23,295 nucleotides of DNA from Thiotrichales bacterium (GTDB taxonomy: Bacteria > Pseudomonadota > Gammaproteobacteria > J044). Each line of letters starts with the position of its first letter. Position 1 is the first letter of the stretch. The notes under the pieces were generated by a model, which had not been told where the DNA came from, ran no database searches, and saw only the letters and a program-made list of their open reading frames with translations. Made by a program: the position numbers and the translations under genes. The stretch covers positions 1 through 23,295 of the forward strand of contig JANTGN010000015.1 in the NCBI GenBank assembly GCA_024762895.1. Direction: 5' to 3'. This document shows positions 15,831 to 23,295 of this stretch, one piece after another.

Positions 15831-17069
15831 TCAGATTTTTCGGAATACCAGGGTGCCGTTGGTGCCACCAAACCCAAAGGAATTAGACAGAACGGCATCC
15901 ATCTTCATGTCGCGCGCTGTATTGGGCACATAATCCAGATCACACTTGGGATCAGGATTGTCGAGATTGATTGTAGGCGGAATGACCTGGTCACGAAGGA
16001 TCAGTGTCGAGATGACCGCTTCAACACCACCGGCAGCGCCGAGCATATGCCCGGTCATGGATTTGGTCGAACTAATGGCCATTTTATAGGCATGATCACC
16101 AAAGGCACGCTTAATGGCCTCGGTCTCTGCCACGTCACCTGCTGGGGTAGAGGTGCCATGGGTGTTGATGTAATCGATATTTTCAGGGTTCAAACCAGCA
16201 TCTTTGAGCGCCATGGTCATACAACGTGCTGCGCCTTCGCCACCCTCTGAAGGCATGGTCATGTGATAGGCATCGCTGTTCAGGGCATAACCCGCAAGCT
16301 CACAATATATGCTCGCGCCTCTTGCCCTGGCGTGCTCGTATTCTTCCAGCACCATGACGCCGGCGCCGTCACTCAGGACGAAGCCATCACGATCTGCGTC
16401 AAATGGACGACTGGCCGCCTCTGGGTCATCATTCCTGGTAGACAGGGCCCTGGCAGCGGCAAATCCGCCCATACCCAGGGGGGTAGATGCCATTTCTGCA
16501 CCGCCCGCGATCATCACATCGGCATCACCATAGGCAATCATACGGGCAGAATCGCCAATATTGTGTGTGCCAGTAGTACAGGCCGTGACAATCGATATAT
16601 TAGGACCCTTTAAACCATTCATGATCGAGAAATTGCCCGAGATCATGTTGATGATCGAGCTGGGAATGAAGAAAGGCGAAATCTTCTTGGGTCCCCCTTT
16701 CAGCAGGGCCGAATGCGTTTTTTCAATTCCAAAAATACCCCCAATACCGGAACCAATAGCGACCCCAATACGCTCGGCATTCTCTTCGACAATCTCAAGT
16801 CCTGAATCCTGCAGCGCCTGCATGCCCGCCGCGATGCCGTAGTGTACAAAGGTATCCATCTTTTTCTGGTCTTTCTTGACGATATATTCGTCAGCATCAA
16901 AATCTCGCACGAGACCGGCGAATTTAACCGCGAAATCGCTGGTGTCAAAACGATCAATCATGGAGATGCCGCTCTGGCCCTTAAGCAGATTTTCCCAGGC
17001 AACAGGAATCTTTGAGCCAACGGGGGAAACGATACCTAATCCGGTAACAACAACTCGACGTTTAGACAC
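15831..17069 (-). CDS. fabF: Beta-ketoacyl-ACP synthase II
   Basis: Condensing enzyme (412 aa) elongating acyl chains in type II fatty acid synthesis. The start is taken as GTG at 17069 (MSKRRVVVTG) with AGGA 6 bases upstream. This gives the typical family length; an ATG 15 codons earlier would add a tail unlike the family. Catalytic Cys164 in VTACTTGTHN, His in THGTSTPAGD and His in GHMLGAAGG form the Cys-His-His triad. It lies 75 bp after acpP with a terminator-like hairpin in the gap. Confidence 0.96.
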   Translation of the reverse strand: MSKRRVVVTGLGIVSPVGSKIPVAWENLLKGQSGISMIDRFDTSDFAVKFAGLVRDFDADEYIVKKDQKKMDTFVHYGIAAGMQALQDSGLEIVEENAERIGVAIGSGIGGIFGIEKTHSALLKGGPKKISPFFIPSSIINMISGNFSIMNGLKGPNISIVTACTTGTHNIGDSARMIAYGDADVMIAGGAEMASTPLGMGGFAAARALSTRNDDPEAASRPFDADRDGFVLSDGAGVMVLEEYEHARARGASIYCELAGYALNSDAYHMTMPSEGGEGAARCMTMALKDAGLNPENIDYINTHGTSTPAGDVAETEAIKRAFGDHAYKMAISSTKSMTGHMLGAAGGVEAVISTLILRDQVIPPTINLDNPDPKCDLDYVPNTARDMKMDAVLSNSFGFGGTNGTLVFRKI

Positions 17070-17093
17070 GGGTAGTCCTATGAAAGAAGACCA

Positions 17094-17124
17094 GAAAAAG
17101 ATACGAGCCCACATTCGGGGCTCG
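17094..17124 (-). terminator. Terminator-like hairpin between acpP and fabF
   Basis: Stem CGAGCCC/GGGCTCG (17118-17124 and 17104-17110) with a 7-nt loop, followed on the minus strand by TATCTTTTTC. It is probably a leaky terminator keeping acpP transcript above fabF. The U-tract is offset and interrupted, so confidence is moderate. Confidence 0.6.
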
Positions 17125-17144
17125 AACCTTACTGAGAATCAATT

Positions 17145-17378
17145 TTACTGATGTGCGTTGACGTAATCGATTGCGTCCTGAACCTTTGCAATCTTTTCGG
17201 CCTCTTCATCCGGAATTTCGGTTTCGAATTCCTCTTCAAGCGCCATCACCAGTTCCACGGTATCCAGGGAGTCTGCACCCAGATCATCTACGAAAGACGC
17301 ATCGTTGGTCACTTCTTCTTCTTTAACACCCAGTTGCTCAGCAACGATCTTCTTTACGCGTTCTTCAACATTACTCAT
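17145..17378 (-). CDS. acpP: Acyl carrier protein
   Basis: 77-aa acidic four-helix carrier holding acyl chains on a phosphopantetheine attached to Ser37 in the GADSLD motif. The sequence MSNVEERVKKIVAEQLGV and the remainder are near-canonical. A GGGG-containing site lies upstream of the ATG. It is flanked by fabG and fabF as in most gammaproteobacteria. Confidence 0.98.
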   Translation of the reverse strand: MSNVEERVKKIVAEQLGVKEEEVTNDASFVDDLGADSLDTVELVMALEEEFETEIPDEEAEKIAKVQDAIDYVNAHQ

Positions 17379-17593
17379 GGCTTGAACTACCCCTTTTGAT
17401 GTATGGGAAAACTATTTTTGCTGCGCGGTATTCTAGAGAAAAGGCTCGCGTCATTCCACCCCGAAAGCAGGTTTTATTAACCTGACTTCATAAAGTGGCA
17501 ATCCACATGCCTTAAGCTCGGCCCGTCTGCGTTATCGCCAATTAACTTCGATTTATTGACAATTAATTCAATAGGTTATGAATAATAGTTAAC
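17379..17593 (-). promoter_or_regulatory. fabG-acpP gap with possible acpP promoter
   Basis: A 215-bp AT-rich gap, long for an operon, suggests a separate acpP promoter. Candidates on the minus strand: TTGCCA (17496-17501) with AATAAA 17 bp away (17473-17478), and a lone -10-like TAGAAT nearer the gene. A hairpin CAGGTT/AACCTG (17467-17483) overlaps the first candidate -10 and may be a weak fabG terminator. None is decisive. Confidence 0.3.
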
Positions 17594-18328
17594 TTAAGAC
17601 ATGAACATTCCACCGTTCACATGCAGGGTTTCACCCGTGATATAGGCAGCATCAGGTGATGCCAGAAAGGCCACGGCCTTGGCAATTTCGGTGGGTTCGC
17701 CCAGTCGATTGAGCGGTATAGAGGCCTTCAGGGCATCCCTTTGTTCCTCACTTAATTCACGCGTCATATCGGTATCGATAAAGCCCGGGGCGACATTATT
17801 GACCGTAATTCCCCTGGAACCCACTTCACGGGCCATGGCCTTGCTGAAACCCAGAATACCTGCCTTTGCGGCAGCATAATTAGTCTGACCGGGATTGCCT
17901 GTTGATCCTACGACAGACCCAATATTGATAATTCTTCCTTTTCTGGCCTTCATCATGCCCCGCAACACCGCCTTTGACAGTCGGAAAACCGAGGTCAGGT
18001 TGGTATCGATAATCGCATCCCAGTCATCATCTTTGAGGCGCATCATGAGGTTGTCACGTGTAATACCGGCGTTGTTGACCAGGATTCCAACGGGACCAAA
18101 CTGTTCTGCAATGGCATCTATTACGGACGTAATCGACTCAGGATCGGTGACATCCAGGACCATCCCCCTTCCTTTGTCTCCCAGATATTCCGAGATAGCC
18201 TCCGCGCCCTTTTCAGAAGTGGCGGTCCCAATGACGGTGGCGCCATGGGCAGCCAGCTCCTGAGCAATGGCCTTACCGATACCACGACTGGCACCGGTAA
18301 CCAGTGCAATTTCACCTTCCAGACTCAT
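17594..18328 (-). CDS. fabG: 3-oxoacyl-ACP reductase
   Basis: NADPH-dependent short-chain dehydrogenase (244 aa) reducing beta-ketoacyl-ACP. Cofactor motif TGASRGIGKA at 11-20, NNAG at 85-88, catalytic Ser138, Tyr151 and Lys155 (GSVVGS, NYAAAK). It starts 3 bases after the fabD stop. Confidence 0.97.
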   Translation of the reverse strand: MSLEGEIALVTGASRGIGKAIAQELAAHGATVIGTATSEKGAEAISEYLGDKGRGMVLDVTDPESITSVIDAIAEQFGPVGILVNNAGITRDNLMMRLKDDDWDAIIDTNLTSVFRLSKAVLRGMMKARKGRIINIGSVVGSTGNPGQTNYAAAKAGILGFSKAMAREVGSRGITVNNVAPGFIDTDMTRELSEEQRDALKASIPLNRLGEPTEIAKAVAFLASPDAAYITGETLHVNGGMFMS

Positions 18329-18330
18329 CT

Positions 18331-19269
18331 CTATACTCCTTTGATCTTTTCTAACGCCTTGTTCAGACCATCAGGGTCCTGAACGGGCAGGCAATTAATT
18401 GAACGGTCGATACGGCGAATCAGCCCCATCAACACCTTACCAGGCCCCATTTCCACCATATCGCTCAGATCATCGGCAGCAATAGCCTGTACAGATGCAA
18501 CCCAGCGCACGGGTTTAAATAGCTGCTGGCTGAGTGCCAGCCTGATTTCATCAGGGTCGCTATGTTTCGCTGCATCAACATTATGAACAACAGGAATTTC
18601 GGGGCTTGTAATCTCGATTCCTTTTAATCGCTGAGCCAGCTTTTCGGCCGCAGGCTGCATCAGGTCACAATGGGAAGGGACACTAACGGGCAGACGAATG
18701 GCGCGTTTAGCACCCGCGTCCGTAGCCAGCTCTATGGCACGATCTACAGCATCGGTTGTCCCCGCAATGACTACCTGACCCGGGGAATTGAAGTTAACGG
18801 CCTGAACCACCTCGCCCTGCTCGGCCCTGACACAGACATCGATGACGACATCATCATCAAGACCCAATACCGCCGCCATGGCACCCTGACCCTCGGGTAC
18901 CGCTTCCTGCATCAATCGACCACGCTCTGCGACAAGTGCCACAGCATCACTGAAAGACAAGGCACCTGCACAGACCAGGGCAGTAAACTCACCCAGGCTG
19001 TGCCCGGCCATGGCACTGGGCTGCCCTCCCCCTGCCTCGTTCCAGGCACGCCATACTGCCACACCAGCCACCAGCATGGCCGGTTGAGTATTGCAGGTCC
19101 GATTAAGATCGGCATCCGGGCCATTCTGGACCATGTCCCAGAGATCAAAACCCAGTACCTCAGAGGCCTCATCATAGGACTGCTTCACTACAGGATAGGC
19201 ATCTGCCAGTTCGGCCAGCATGCCGACGGACTGTGAGCCCTGGCCTGGAAAGAGTGCGGCGAATGTCAT
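18331..19269 (-). CDS. fabD: Malonyl-CoA:ACP transacylase
   Basis: Loads malonyl groups onto ACP (312 aa). N-terminal FPGQGSQ, nucleophile Ser91 in GHSLGE, the Arg of AERGRLMQ, and His in VPSHCDLM. First gene of the run; the upstream region is divergent from infA and no fabH or plsX precedes it. AAGGAA lies just upstream of the ATG. Confidence 0.97.
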   Translation of the reverse strand: MTFAALFPGQGSQSVGMLAELADAYPVVKQSYDEASEVLGFDLWDMVQNGPDADLNRTCNTQPAMLVAGVAVWRAWNEAGGGQPSAMAGHSLGEFTALVCAGALSFSDAVALVAERGRLMQEAVPEGQGAMAAVLGLDDDVVIDVCVRAEQGEVVQAVNFNSPGQVVIAGTTDAVDRAIELATDAGAKRAIRLPVSVPSHCDLMQPAAEKLAQRLKGIEITSPEIPVVHNVDAAKHSDPDEIRLALSQQLFKPVRWVASVQAIAADDLSDMVEMGPGKVLMGLIRRIDRSINCLPVQDPDGLNKALEKIKGV

Positions 19270-19477
19270 TGCGGCTTTTCCTTATGATTAAAGATTTTGC
19301 CCTGACTGACCATCAAAGAGACTGATGGCGGCAAGGCAGAAAAGCGGGATAGTTTAGGCAATCCCTACCTTCAAGGGCAATAGATTTGTGGATCATTAGG
19401 GATATACCCTTGTTTTATGGCCACGAATAGTGATAATTGGCGTCCCTTGAGATAAATAGCAGGATTTACCTGATTTA
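19270..19477. promoter_or_regulatory. Divergent fabD/infA promoter region
   Basis: 208 bp between two divergent genes. For infA (plus), TTGTTT (19410-19415) and GATAAT (19432-19437) with a 16-bp spacer is a fair sigma-70 candidate. For fabD (minus), TTGATG (19311-19316) and TTTAAT (19287-19292) with an 18-bp spacer would leave a very short leader. A small palindrome AGGGATATACCCT (19399-19411) lies just upstream of the infA -35. Assigned by eye. Confidence 0.4.
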
Positions 19478-19696
19478 ATGGCTAAAGAAGATCATATAGA
19501 AATGGAAGGCAAGGTCATCGACACCCTGCCCAATACCATGTTCAGAGTGGAGTTGGACAATGGACACGTCGTGACCGCCCATATCTCCGGAAAAATGCGC
19601 AAGCATTACATTCGCATCCTTACCGGTGACCGTGTAGTGGTTCAGTTAACACCTTACGACCTGGATAAGGGGCGTATTGTTTATCGCGCTAAATAA
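19478..19696 (+). CDS. infA: Translation initiation factor IF-1
   Basis: 72-aa OB-fold factor binding the ribosomal A site during initiation. MAKEDHIEMEGKV, LPNTMFRVELDNGH, HISGKMRKHYIRILTGDRV and DLDKGRIVYR are near-invariant IF-1 segments. No strong Shine-Dalgarno precedes the ATG. Convergent with clpA, as in E. coli. Confidence 0.98.
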   Translation: MAKEDHIEMEGKVIDTLPNTMFRVELDNGHVVTAHISGKMRKHYIRILTGDRVVVQLTPYDLDKGRIVYRAK

Positions 19697-19722
19697 AAAA
19701 ACGGGCCTTTGGGCCCGTTTTT
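19697..19722. terminator. Bidirectional terminator between infA and clpA
   Basis: Stem ACGGGCC/GGCCCGT with a 4-nt loop (TTTG), flanked by A-run and T-run on the two sides (arms 19697-19707 and 19712-19722). It serves infA on the plus strand and clpA on the minus strand, ending 2 bp before the clpA stop codon. Confidence 0.92.
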
Positions 19723-19724
19723 AA

Positions 19725-21983
19725 TCAGCTTTCCACCAGTTCTTTCTCGAACTCCAGTTCGATCCCTCCATTCCTGGCAAAGATATGGACATCGCCTCCA
19801 TTCGACAGATGCCCGAACAGAACCTCTTCGGCCAGTGGTTTCTTGATGTGTTCCTGAATCACCCTGGCCATAGGGCGCGCGCCCATTTTTTCATCATAGC
19901 CTTTCTCGGCCAGCCATTCCCGGGCACTCTCGTCGACATGTAACATCACCTTCTTTTCTTCCAGCTGGGCCTCTAGCTGGACGATGAATTTATCAACGAC
20001 GTGAACTATTGTCCTACGGTCCAGTGGTTTAAACTGAATAATGGCATCCAGCCGGTTTCGGAATTCCGGAGTAAAGGTCTTCTTGACCGTCTCCATGCCA
20101 TCACTCGAGTGGTCCTGGGTAGTGAACCCCATCGAGCTTCGGCCCATGGCCTCTGCACCGGCATTACTGGTCATGATCAGGATGACATTGCGGAAATCTA
20201 CCTTACGACCATTGGTGTCGGTCAGTGATCCATGATCCATCACCTGCAGCAACAGGTTAAAGACATCGGGGTGAGCCTTTTCAATCTCATCCAGCAAGAT
20301 GACCGCATGTGGATGCTTCATGACCGCCTCGGTCAGAAGTCCGCCTTCGTCATATCCGACATAGCCCGGAGGCGCACCAATAAGGCGCGAAACCGTATGT
20401 CGCTCCATGTATTCCGACATATCGAAACGCAGGAGTTCGATATTCATTATTTTGGCGAGCTGTCGTGATACCTCGGTCTTACCCACACCCGTGGGCCCCG
20501 TGAGCAGGAATGAGCCTATTGGCTTTTCTACATCGCCAAGACCCGAGCGGGACATCTTGATAGCGGTTGCCATGGTTTCGATGGGCTCATCCTGCCCATA
20601 GACCACCATCTTCAGGTTACGCTCGAGGTTTTTGAGTACATCCATATCGGAGGTAGAGACCGATTTTGCGGGTATACGCGCAATTTTGGCCACAATACTT
20701 TCGATATCGCTGACCCCAATGGTCTTCTTGCGGCTGGACTCAGGCAACAGGCGTCGACTGGCGCCGGCCTCATCGATGATATCGATGGCCTTATCCGGCA
20801 GATGCCGGTCGGTAATATGCCGATCTGACAGCTCCGCTGCCAACCTCAGGGCCTTATTGGTGTACTTGATATCATGATGTTCTTCGAACCGTGTTTTCAG
20901 GCCCTTGAGAATCTCATAGGTCTCATCCACGGTGGGTTCAGTGACATCAATCTTCTGAAAACGCCTGGCAAGGGCCCGGTCTTTCTCAAAAATGCCGCGA
21001 TATTCCTGGTAAGTGGTGGATCCTATGCATTTCAGTTCACCTGTAGCCAGTTTGGGCTTAATCAGGTTCGAGGCATCCATGACACCCCCTGAGGCAGAAC
21101 CAGCGCCAATCACGGTATGGATCTCGTCGATGAAAAGTATGGCATCGGGCTCTTCATGGATCTGTTTGAGCACGGCCTTCAGTCGTTTCTCAAAATCACC
21201 TCGATATTTGGTACCGGCCACCAGGGCGCCGAGATCCAGGGAATAAATCACGCTACTGCTCAGGACTTCCGGGACCTCGCCGTCAATGATCTTCTTTGCC
21301 AGGCCCTCTGCGATGGCGGTTTTACCCACACCGGCCTCACCGACGTAAAGGGGATTATTTTTTCTGCGACGACAGAGAATCTGGATCGTTCTTTCGACTT
21401 CATGCTTACGACCAATGAGGGGATCGATCCTGCCCTGCCTGGCCATCTCATTTAGGTTAGTGGCATAGGCCTCTAGAGGTTTCTGCGGCTGTTCATCTTG
21501 AATTTCTTCAGCATCACTTTCCCTCTGGACCGCATCATCGTCATCATCTGAGATCTTGCTTACGCCATGGGAGATATAGTTCACGACGTCGAGACGACTG
21601 ATATTCTGTTTATTCAGGATATAGGCGGCCTGAGACTCCTGCTCACCAAATATCGCCACCAGGACATTTGCGCCACTGACTTCTTTCTTGCCGGATGACT
21701 GTACATGAAAGACGGCGCGTTGCAGGACACGCTGAAAGCCCAGTGTGGGCTGTGTATCGCGGACATCATCTTCCGTCAGCAACGGCGTCGTTTCATCGAT
21801 AAAATCTTCCAGCTCCCTGGCCAGCTTCATCAGATCAACACCACAGCCCGTCAGGATTGCCATTGCAGTAGGATTTTCTGTTAATGCCAGCAGCAGATGC
21901 TCCACGGTAATGAATTCATGCCGTTTCTCTCGAGCACCCTTAAAGGCATTATTTAACGAGGTCTCCAGTTCTTTACTCAGCAT
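19725..21983 (-). CDS. clpA: ATP-dependent Clp protease ATP-binding subunit ClpA
   Basis: AAA+ unfoldase (752 aa, E. coli 758) feeding substrates to ClpP. An N-terminal Clp repeat domain (about 1-145) binds ClpS; an acidic linker with a DDDDD run (about 145-170) follows. First AAA+ module with Walker A GEAGVGKT at 215-222 and LFIDEIHT; second with GPTGVGKT and IGAPPGYVGYDEGG. A ClpP-docking IGL/IGF-type loop was not individually identified. It starts 3 bp after clpS. Confidence 0.97.
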   Translation of the reverse strand: MLSKELETSLNNAFKGAREKRHEFITVEHLLLALTENPTAMAILTGCGVDLMKLARELEDFIDETTPLLTEDDVRDTQPTLGFQRVLQRAVFHVQSSGKKEVSGANVLVAIFGEQESQAAYILNKQNISRLDVVNYISHGVSKISDDDDDAVQRESDAEEIQDEQPQKPLEAYATNLNEMARQGRIDPLIGRKHEVERTIQILCRRRKNNPLYVGEAGVGKTAIAEGLAKKIIDGEVPEVLSSSVIYSLDLGALVAGTKYRGDFEKRLKAVLKQIHEEPDAILFIDEIHTVIGAGSASGGVMDASNLIKPKLATGELKCIGSTTYQEYRGIFEKDRALARRFQKIDVTEPTVDETYEILKGLKTRFEEHHDIKYTNKALRLAAELSDRHITDRHLPDKAIDIIDEAGASRRLLPESSRKKTIGVSDIESIVAKIARIPAKSVSTSDMDVLKNLERNLKMVVYGQDEPIETMATAIKMSRSGLGDVEKPIGSFLLTGPTGVGKTEVSRQLAKIMNIELLRFDMSEYMERHTVSRLIGAPPGYVGYDEGGLLTEAVMKHPHAVILLDEIEKAHPDVFNLLLQVMDHGSLTDTNGRKVDFRNVILIMTSNAGAEAMGRSSMGFTTQDHSSDGMETVKKTFTPEFRNRLDAIIQFKPLDRRTIVHVVDKFIVQLEAQLEEKKVMLHVDESAREWLAEKGYDEKMGARPMARVIQEHIKKPLAEEVLFGHLSNGGDVHIFARNGGIELEFEKELVES

Positions 21984-21986
21984 AGA

Positions 21987-22307
21987 TCAGGCCTCTTCCA
22001 TATCGCAAAGCAGTGGATGTTGATTTTCTCTCGCATAATCATTTACTTGCGCGACTTTTGTCTCGGCTATTTCCTTTGTAAAAATTCCGCACACCCCTTT
22101 ACCCTGGGTATGTACTGAAAGCATGATGCGTGTTGCCTTTTCACGATCCATACCAAAAAAGATCTCCAGTATCTGCACGACAAATTCCATCGGGGTGTAA
22201 TCGTCGTTCAATAAAATCACCTTGTACATCGGTGGTCGCTTTAACTTGGGTTTTGATGTCTCAAGTAGCAGACCGGTTCCATCTTCATGCTGCGTATCGA
22301 TGCCCAT
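21987..22307 (-). CDS. clpS: ClpAP adaptor protein ClpS
   Basis: N-end rule adaptor (106 aa from the chosen start) delivering substrates to ClpA. The core PPMYKVILLNDDYTPMEFVV, HTQGKGVCGIFTKEIAETK and ENQHPLLCDMEEA is typical. An in-frame GTG at 22346 would add 13 residues; ATG at 22307 is preferred because it gives exactly the E. coli length. Both have modest ribosome sites. Confidence 0.95.
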   Translation of the reverse strand: MGIDTQHEDGTGLLLETSKPKLKRPPMYKVILLNDDYTPMEFVVQILEIFFGMDREKATRIMLSVHTQGKGVCGIFTKEIAETKVAQVNDYARENQHPLLCDMEEA

Positions 22308-22346
22308 TATTCTCGAGTCTAGTTCAATTATGGGAATATAGGTCAC

Positions 22347-22702
22347 TCACCTGCGCATAATCAGTTAGTGAGCAATACCTGCTTTAGGTTCCAGTATAAC
22401 GACCCAGGAACCATGAAAATACCTTCCCACTATATGGAGATCCAGTGCTGCTTTATCAAGTGCATGCTATGACAGGGAAATTGCCATGACATTGAGAAAT
22501 ATAAATTCAACAGGAAATAAGGCTTGGGTTTTCTGACTTTGGGGAAAATTTCAGGTCTGGCCAGTGGGCTCATTGACTCACCCTGAATGGGGCTGAGTAA
22601 ATAAGCAGATCATGAAATAACTTTTAGGGCTTGCCGCTATTGGTACGAAAGTACATACTATGGTAAAAATTAATCAACTGTAGGCTAAGTATCTAACAGA
22701 CA
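22347..22702. other. Divergent gap between clpS and the response regulator
   Basis: 356 bp with no convincing gene. On the minus strand TATACT (22393-22398) is a good -10 for clpS but has no clear -35. It sits inside a 26-bp inverted repeat with arms GGTTCC (22387-22392) and GGAACC (22407-22412), a possible operator. On the plus strand a GTAC-GAAA-GTAC dyad and TACTAT lie about 35-55 bp before the response regulator; the best -35, TTGCCG, is 19 bp away, too far for a good promoter. An imperfect hairpin around ACTCACCC and GGGGCTGAGT is also present. Confidence 0.35.
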
Positions 22703-23295
22703 ATGAAAATATTAATCATTGATGACCATCCGCTATTTCTTGAAGGTATCGGCATGGTTTTACGCCAGATCGCCGATGATATCGAGGCCATTGAACTGGA
22801 CTCGGGCAATAAAGGTATGGATTACCTTAAAACCAATCCGGATACCGATCTGGTTCTGGTCGATCTGGATATGCCTGTCATGTCTGGATTTGATTTCCTG
22901 CAGGAGTTGGAGGATCAGGCCATGGCGGCACCAGTTGCCATACTCTCGGCCACCACTAATCTTTATGATGTAAAACGAGCCGTAGAAATGGGCGCCGTTG
23001 GTTTTATTTCAAAGACCTCCGATACCGATGAGATGAAACGCGCCCTGGAGACCATCTTTCAGGGAGACGTCTATATCCCCAGGGGTCTGGAAGAACAGCT
23101 TGATGCGCTGACAAGCTCTGAGAATATGGATCCCCAGACCGTATTGAGGACCAAGGCCAAGGCAGTGGGTATCACCAACCGCCAGCACCAGGTACTGCAG
23201 TTACTGGCAAAAGGTTACACGAATAAAAAGATTGGCGAAGAACTCAGCCTGACCGAAAGAACCGTCAAGGCCCATGTTTCTGCCCTGTTTGCCAT
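22703..23295 (+). CDS. NarL/FixJ-family response regulator, 3' end cut by window
   Basis: Two-component transcription regulator; 197 residues visible. The receiver domain starts MKILIIDDHPLF with acidic Asp7-Asp8, phospho-acceptor Asp54 (LVDLDMPVMSG), the Thr/Ser switch region LSATT and the conserved Lys in FISKTSD. A linker of about 30 residues leads to a LuxR-type helix-turn-helix (ITNRQHQVLQLLAKGYTNKKIGEELSLTERTVKAH), cut a few residues before its end. The partner kinase is not visible and the target is unknown. I do not assign a gene name. Confidence 0.92.
   Translation, partial: MKILIIDDHPLFLEGIGMVLRQIADDIEAIELDSGNKGMDYLKTNPDTDLVLVDLDMPVMSGFDFLQELEDQAMAAPVAILSATTNLYDVKRAVEMGAVGFISKTSDTDEMKRALETIFQGDVYIPRGLEEQLDALTSSENMDPQTVLRTKAKAVGITNRQHQVLQLLAKGYTNKKIGEELSLTERTVKAHVSALFA

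Noticed and set aside
15831..17114. Longer fabF with 15 extra N-terminal residues from an ATG at 17114
   Set aside because: The extra residues overlap the terminator hairpin and do not resemble the family; a GTG with AGGA at 17069 gives the normal length.
17496..17511. Sigma-54-like TGGCAATCCACATGCC on the plus strand
   Set aside because: Spacing fits, but it points into the 3' end of fabG with no gene downstream in that direction, and the sequence is only a moderate match.
1..23295. CRISPR arrays, tRNA or rRNA genes, transposons, integrase or phage genes
   Set aside because: No regularly spaced direct repeats, tRNA cloverleaf, transposase motifs or terminal inverted repeats were seen on either strand.

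Overview
The window looks like chromosomal DNA of a gammaproteobacterium; genus not determinable from sequence alone. Evidence: the order fabD-fabG-acpP-fabF-(pabB)-pabC-mltG-tmk-holB-pilZ-tatD, with pilZ between holB and tatD as in pseudomonads; convergent infA and clpA-clpS as in enterics and pseudomonads; and sigma-54 type promoters. Almost everything is on the minus strand. Only infA and the truncated response regulator at the right end are on the plus strand. I saw no tRNA, rRNA, CRISPR array, insertion sequence or phage gene.

Left third (about 1-9815, minus strand): a nitrate assimilation island. Reading in the direction of transcription, an ANTAR-domain RNA-binding regulator (NasT-like) is followed by a single-domain globin with its own sigma-54 promoter. 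Next comes the operon nrtA-nrtB-nrtD-nirB-nirD-nasA: nitrate ABC transporter, NADH nitrite reductase, and molybdenum nitrate reductase cut by the window edge. The nrtA upstream region has readable regulatory architecture: two NtrC-like dyads 20 bp apart, an AT-rich spacer, a -24/-12 promoter, then a leader with two hairpins. Both hairpins carry hexanucleotide loops of the ANTAR-target type (AACGAT and AACGAA). The 3' arm of the second is also the 5' arm of an intrinsic terminator. This predicts two-layer control: nitrogen limitation acting through NtrC and sigma-54, and nitrate/nitrite acting through ANTAR antitermination. Further hairpins lie at the nrtA/nrtB, nrtD/nirB and nirD/nasA junctions and could grade expression along the operon.

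Middle (about 9866-19269, minus strand): a compact housekeeping run beginning at fabD. It contains fatty acid synthesis (fabD, fabG, acpP, fabF), p-aminobenzoate synthesis for folate (pabB, pabC), the MltG transglycosylase, thymidylate kinase, the DNA polymerase III delta prime subunit, a PilZ protein and a TatD-family nuclease. From fabF to holB the genes overlap or are separated by only a few bases, implying co-transcription and translational coupling. Terminator-like hairpins separate acpP from fabF. fabH, plsX and rpmF, often just upstream of fabD, are absent.

Right end (about 19270-23295): infA (plus) faces clpA-clpS (minus) across a shared bidirectional terminator. A 356-bp gap then separates clpS from a divergent NarL/FixJ-type response regulator that runs off the window. 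The most notable content is the nrtA control region together with an ANTAR regulator whose receiver domain lacks the phospho-acceptor aspartate, and the globin under a separate sigma-54 promoter.
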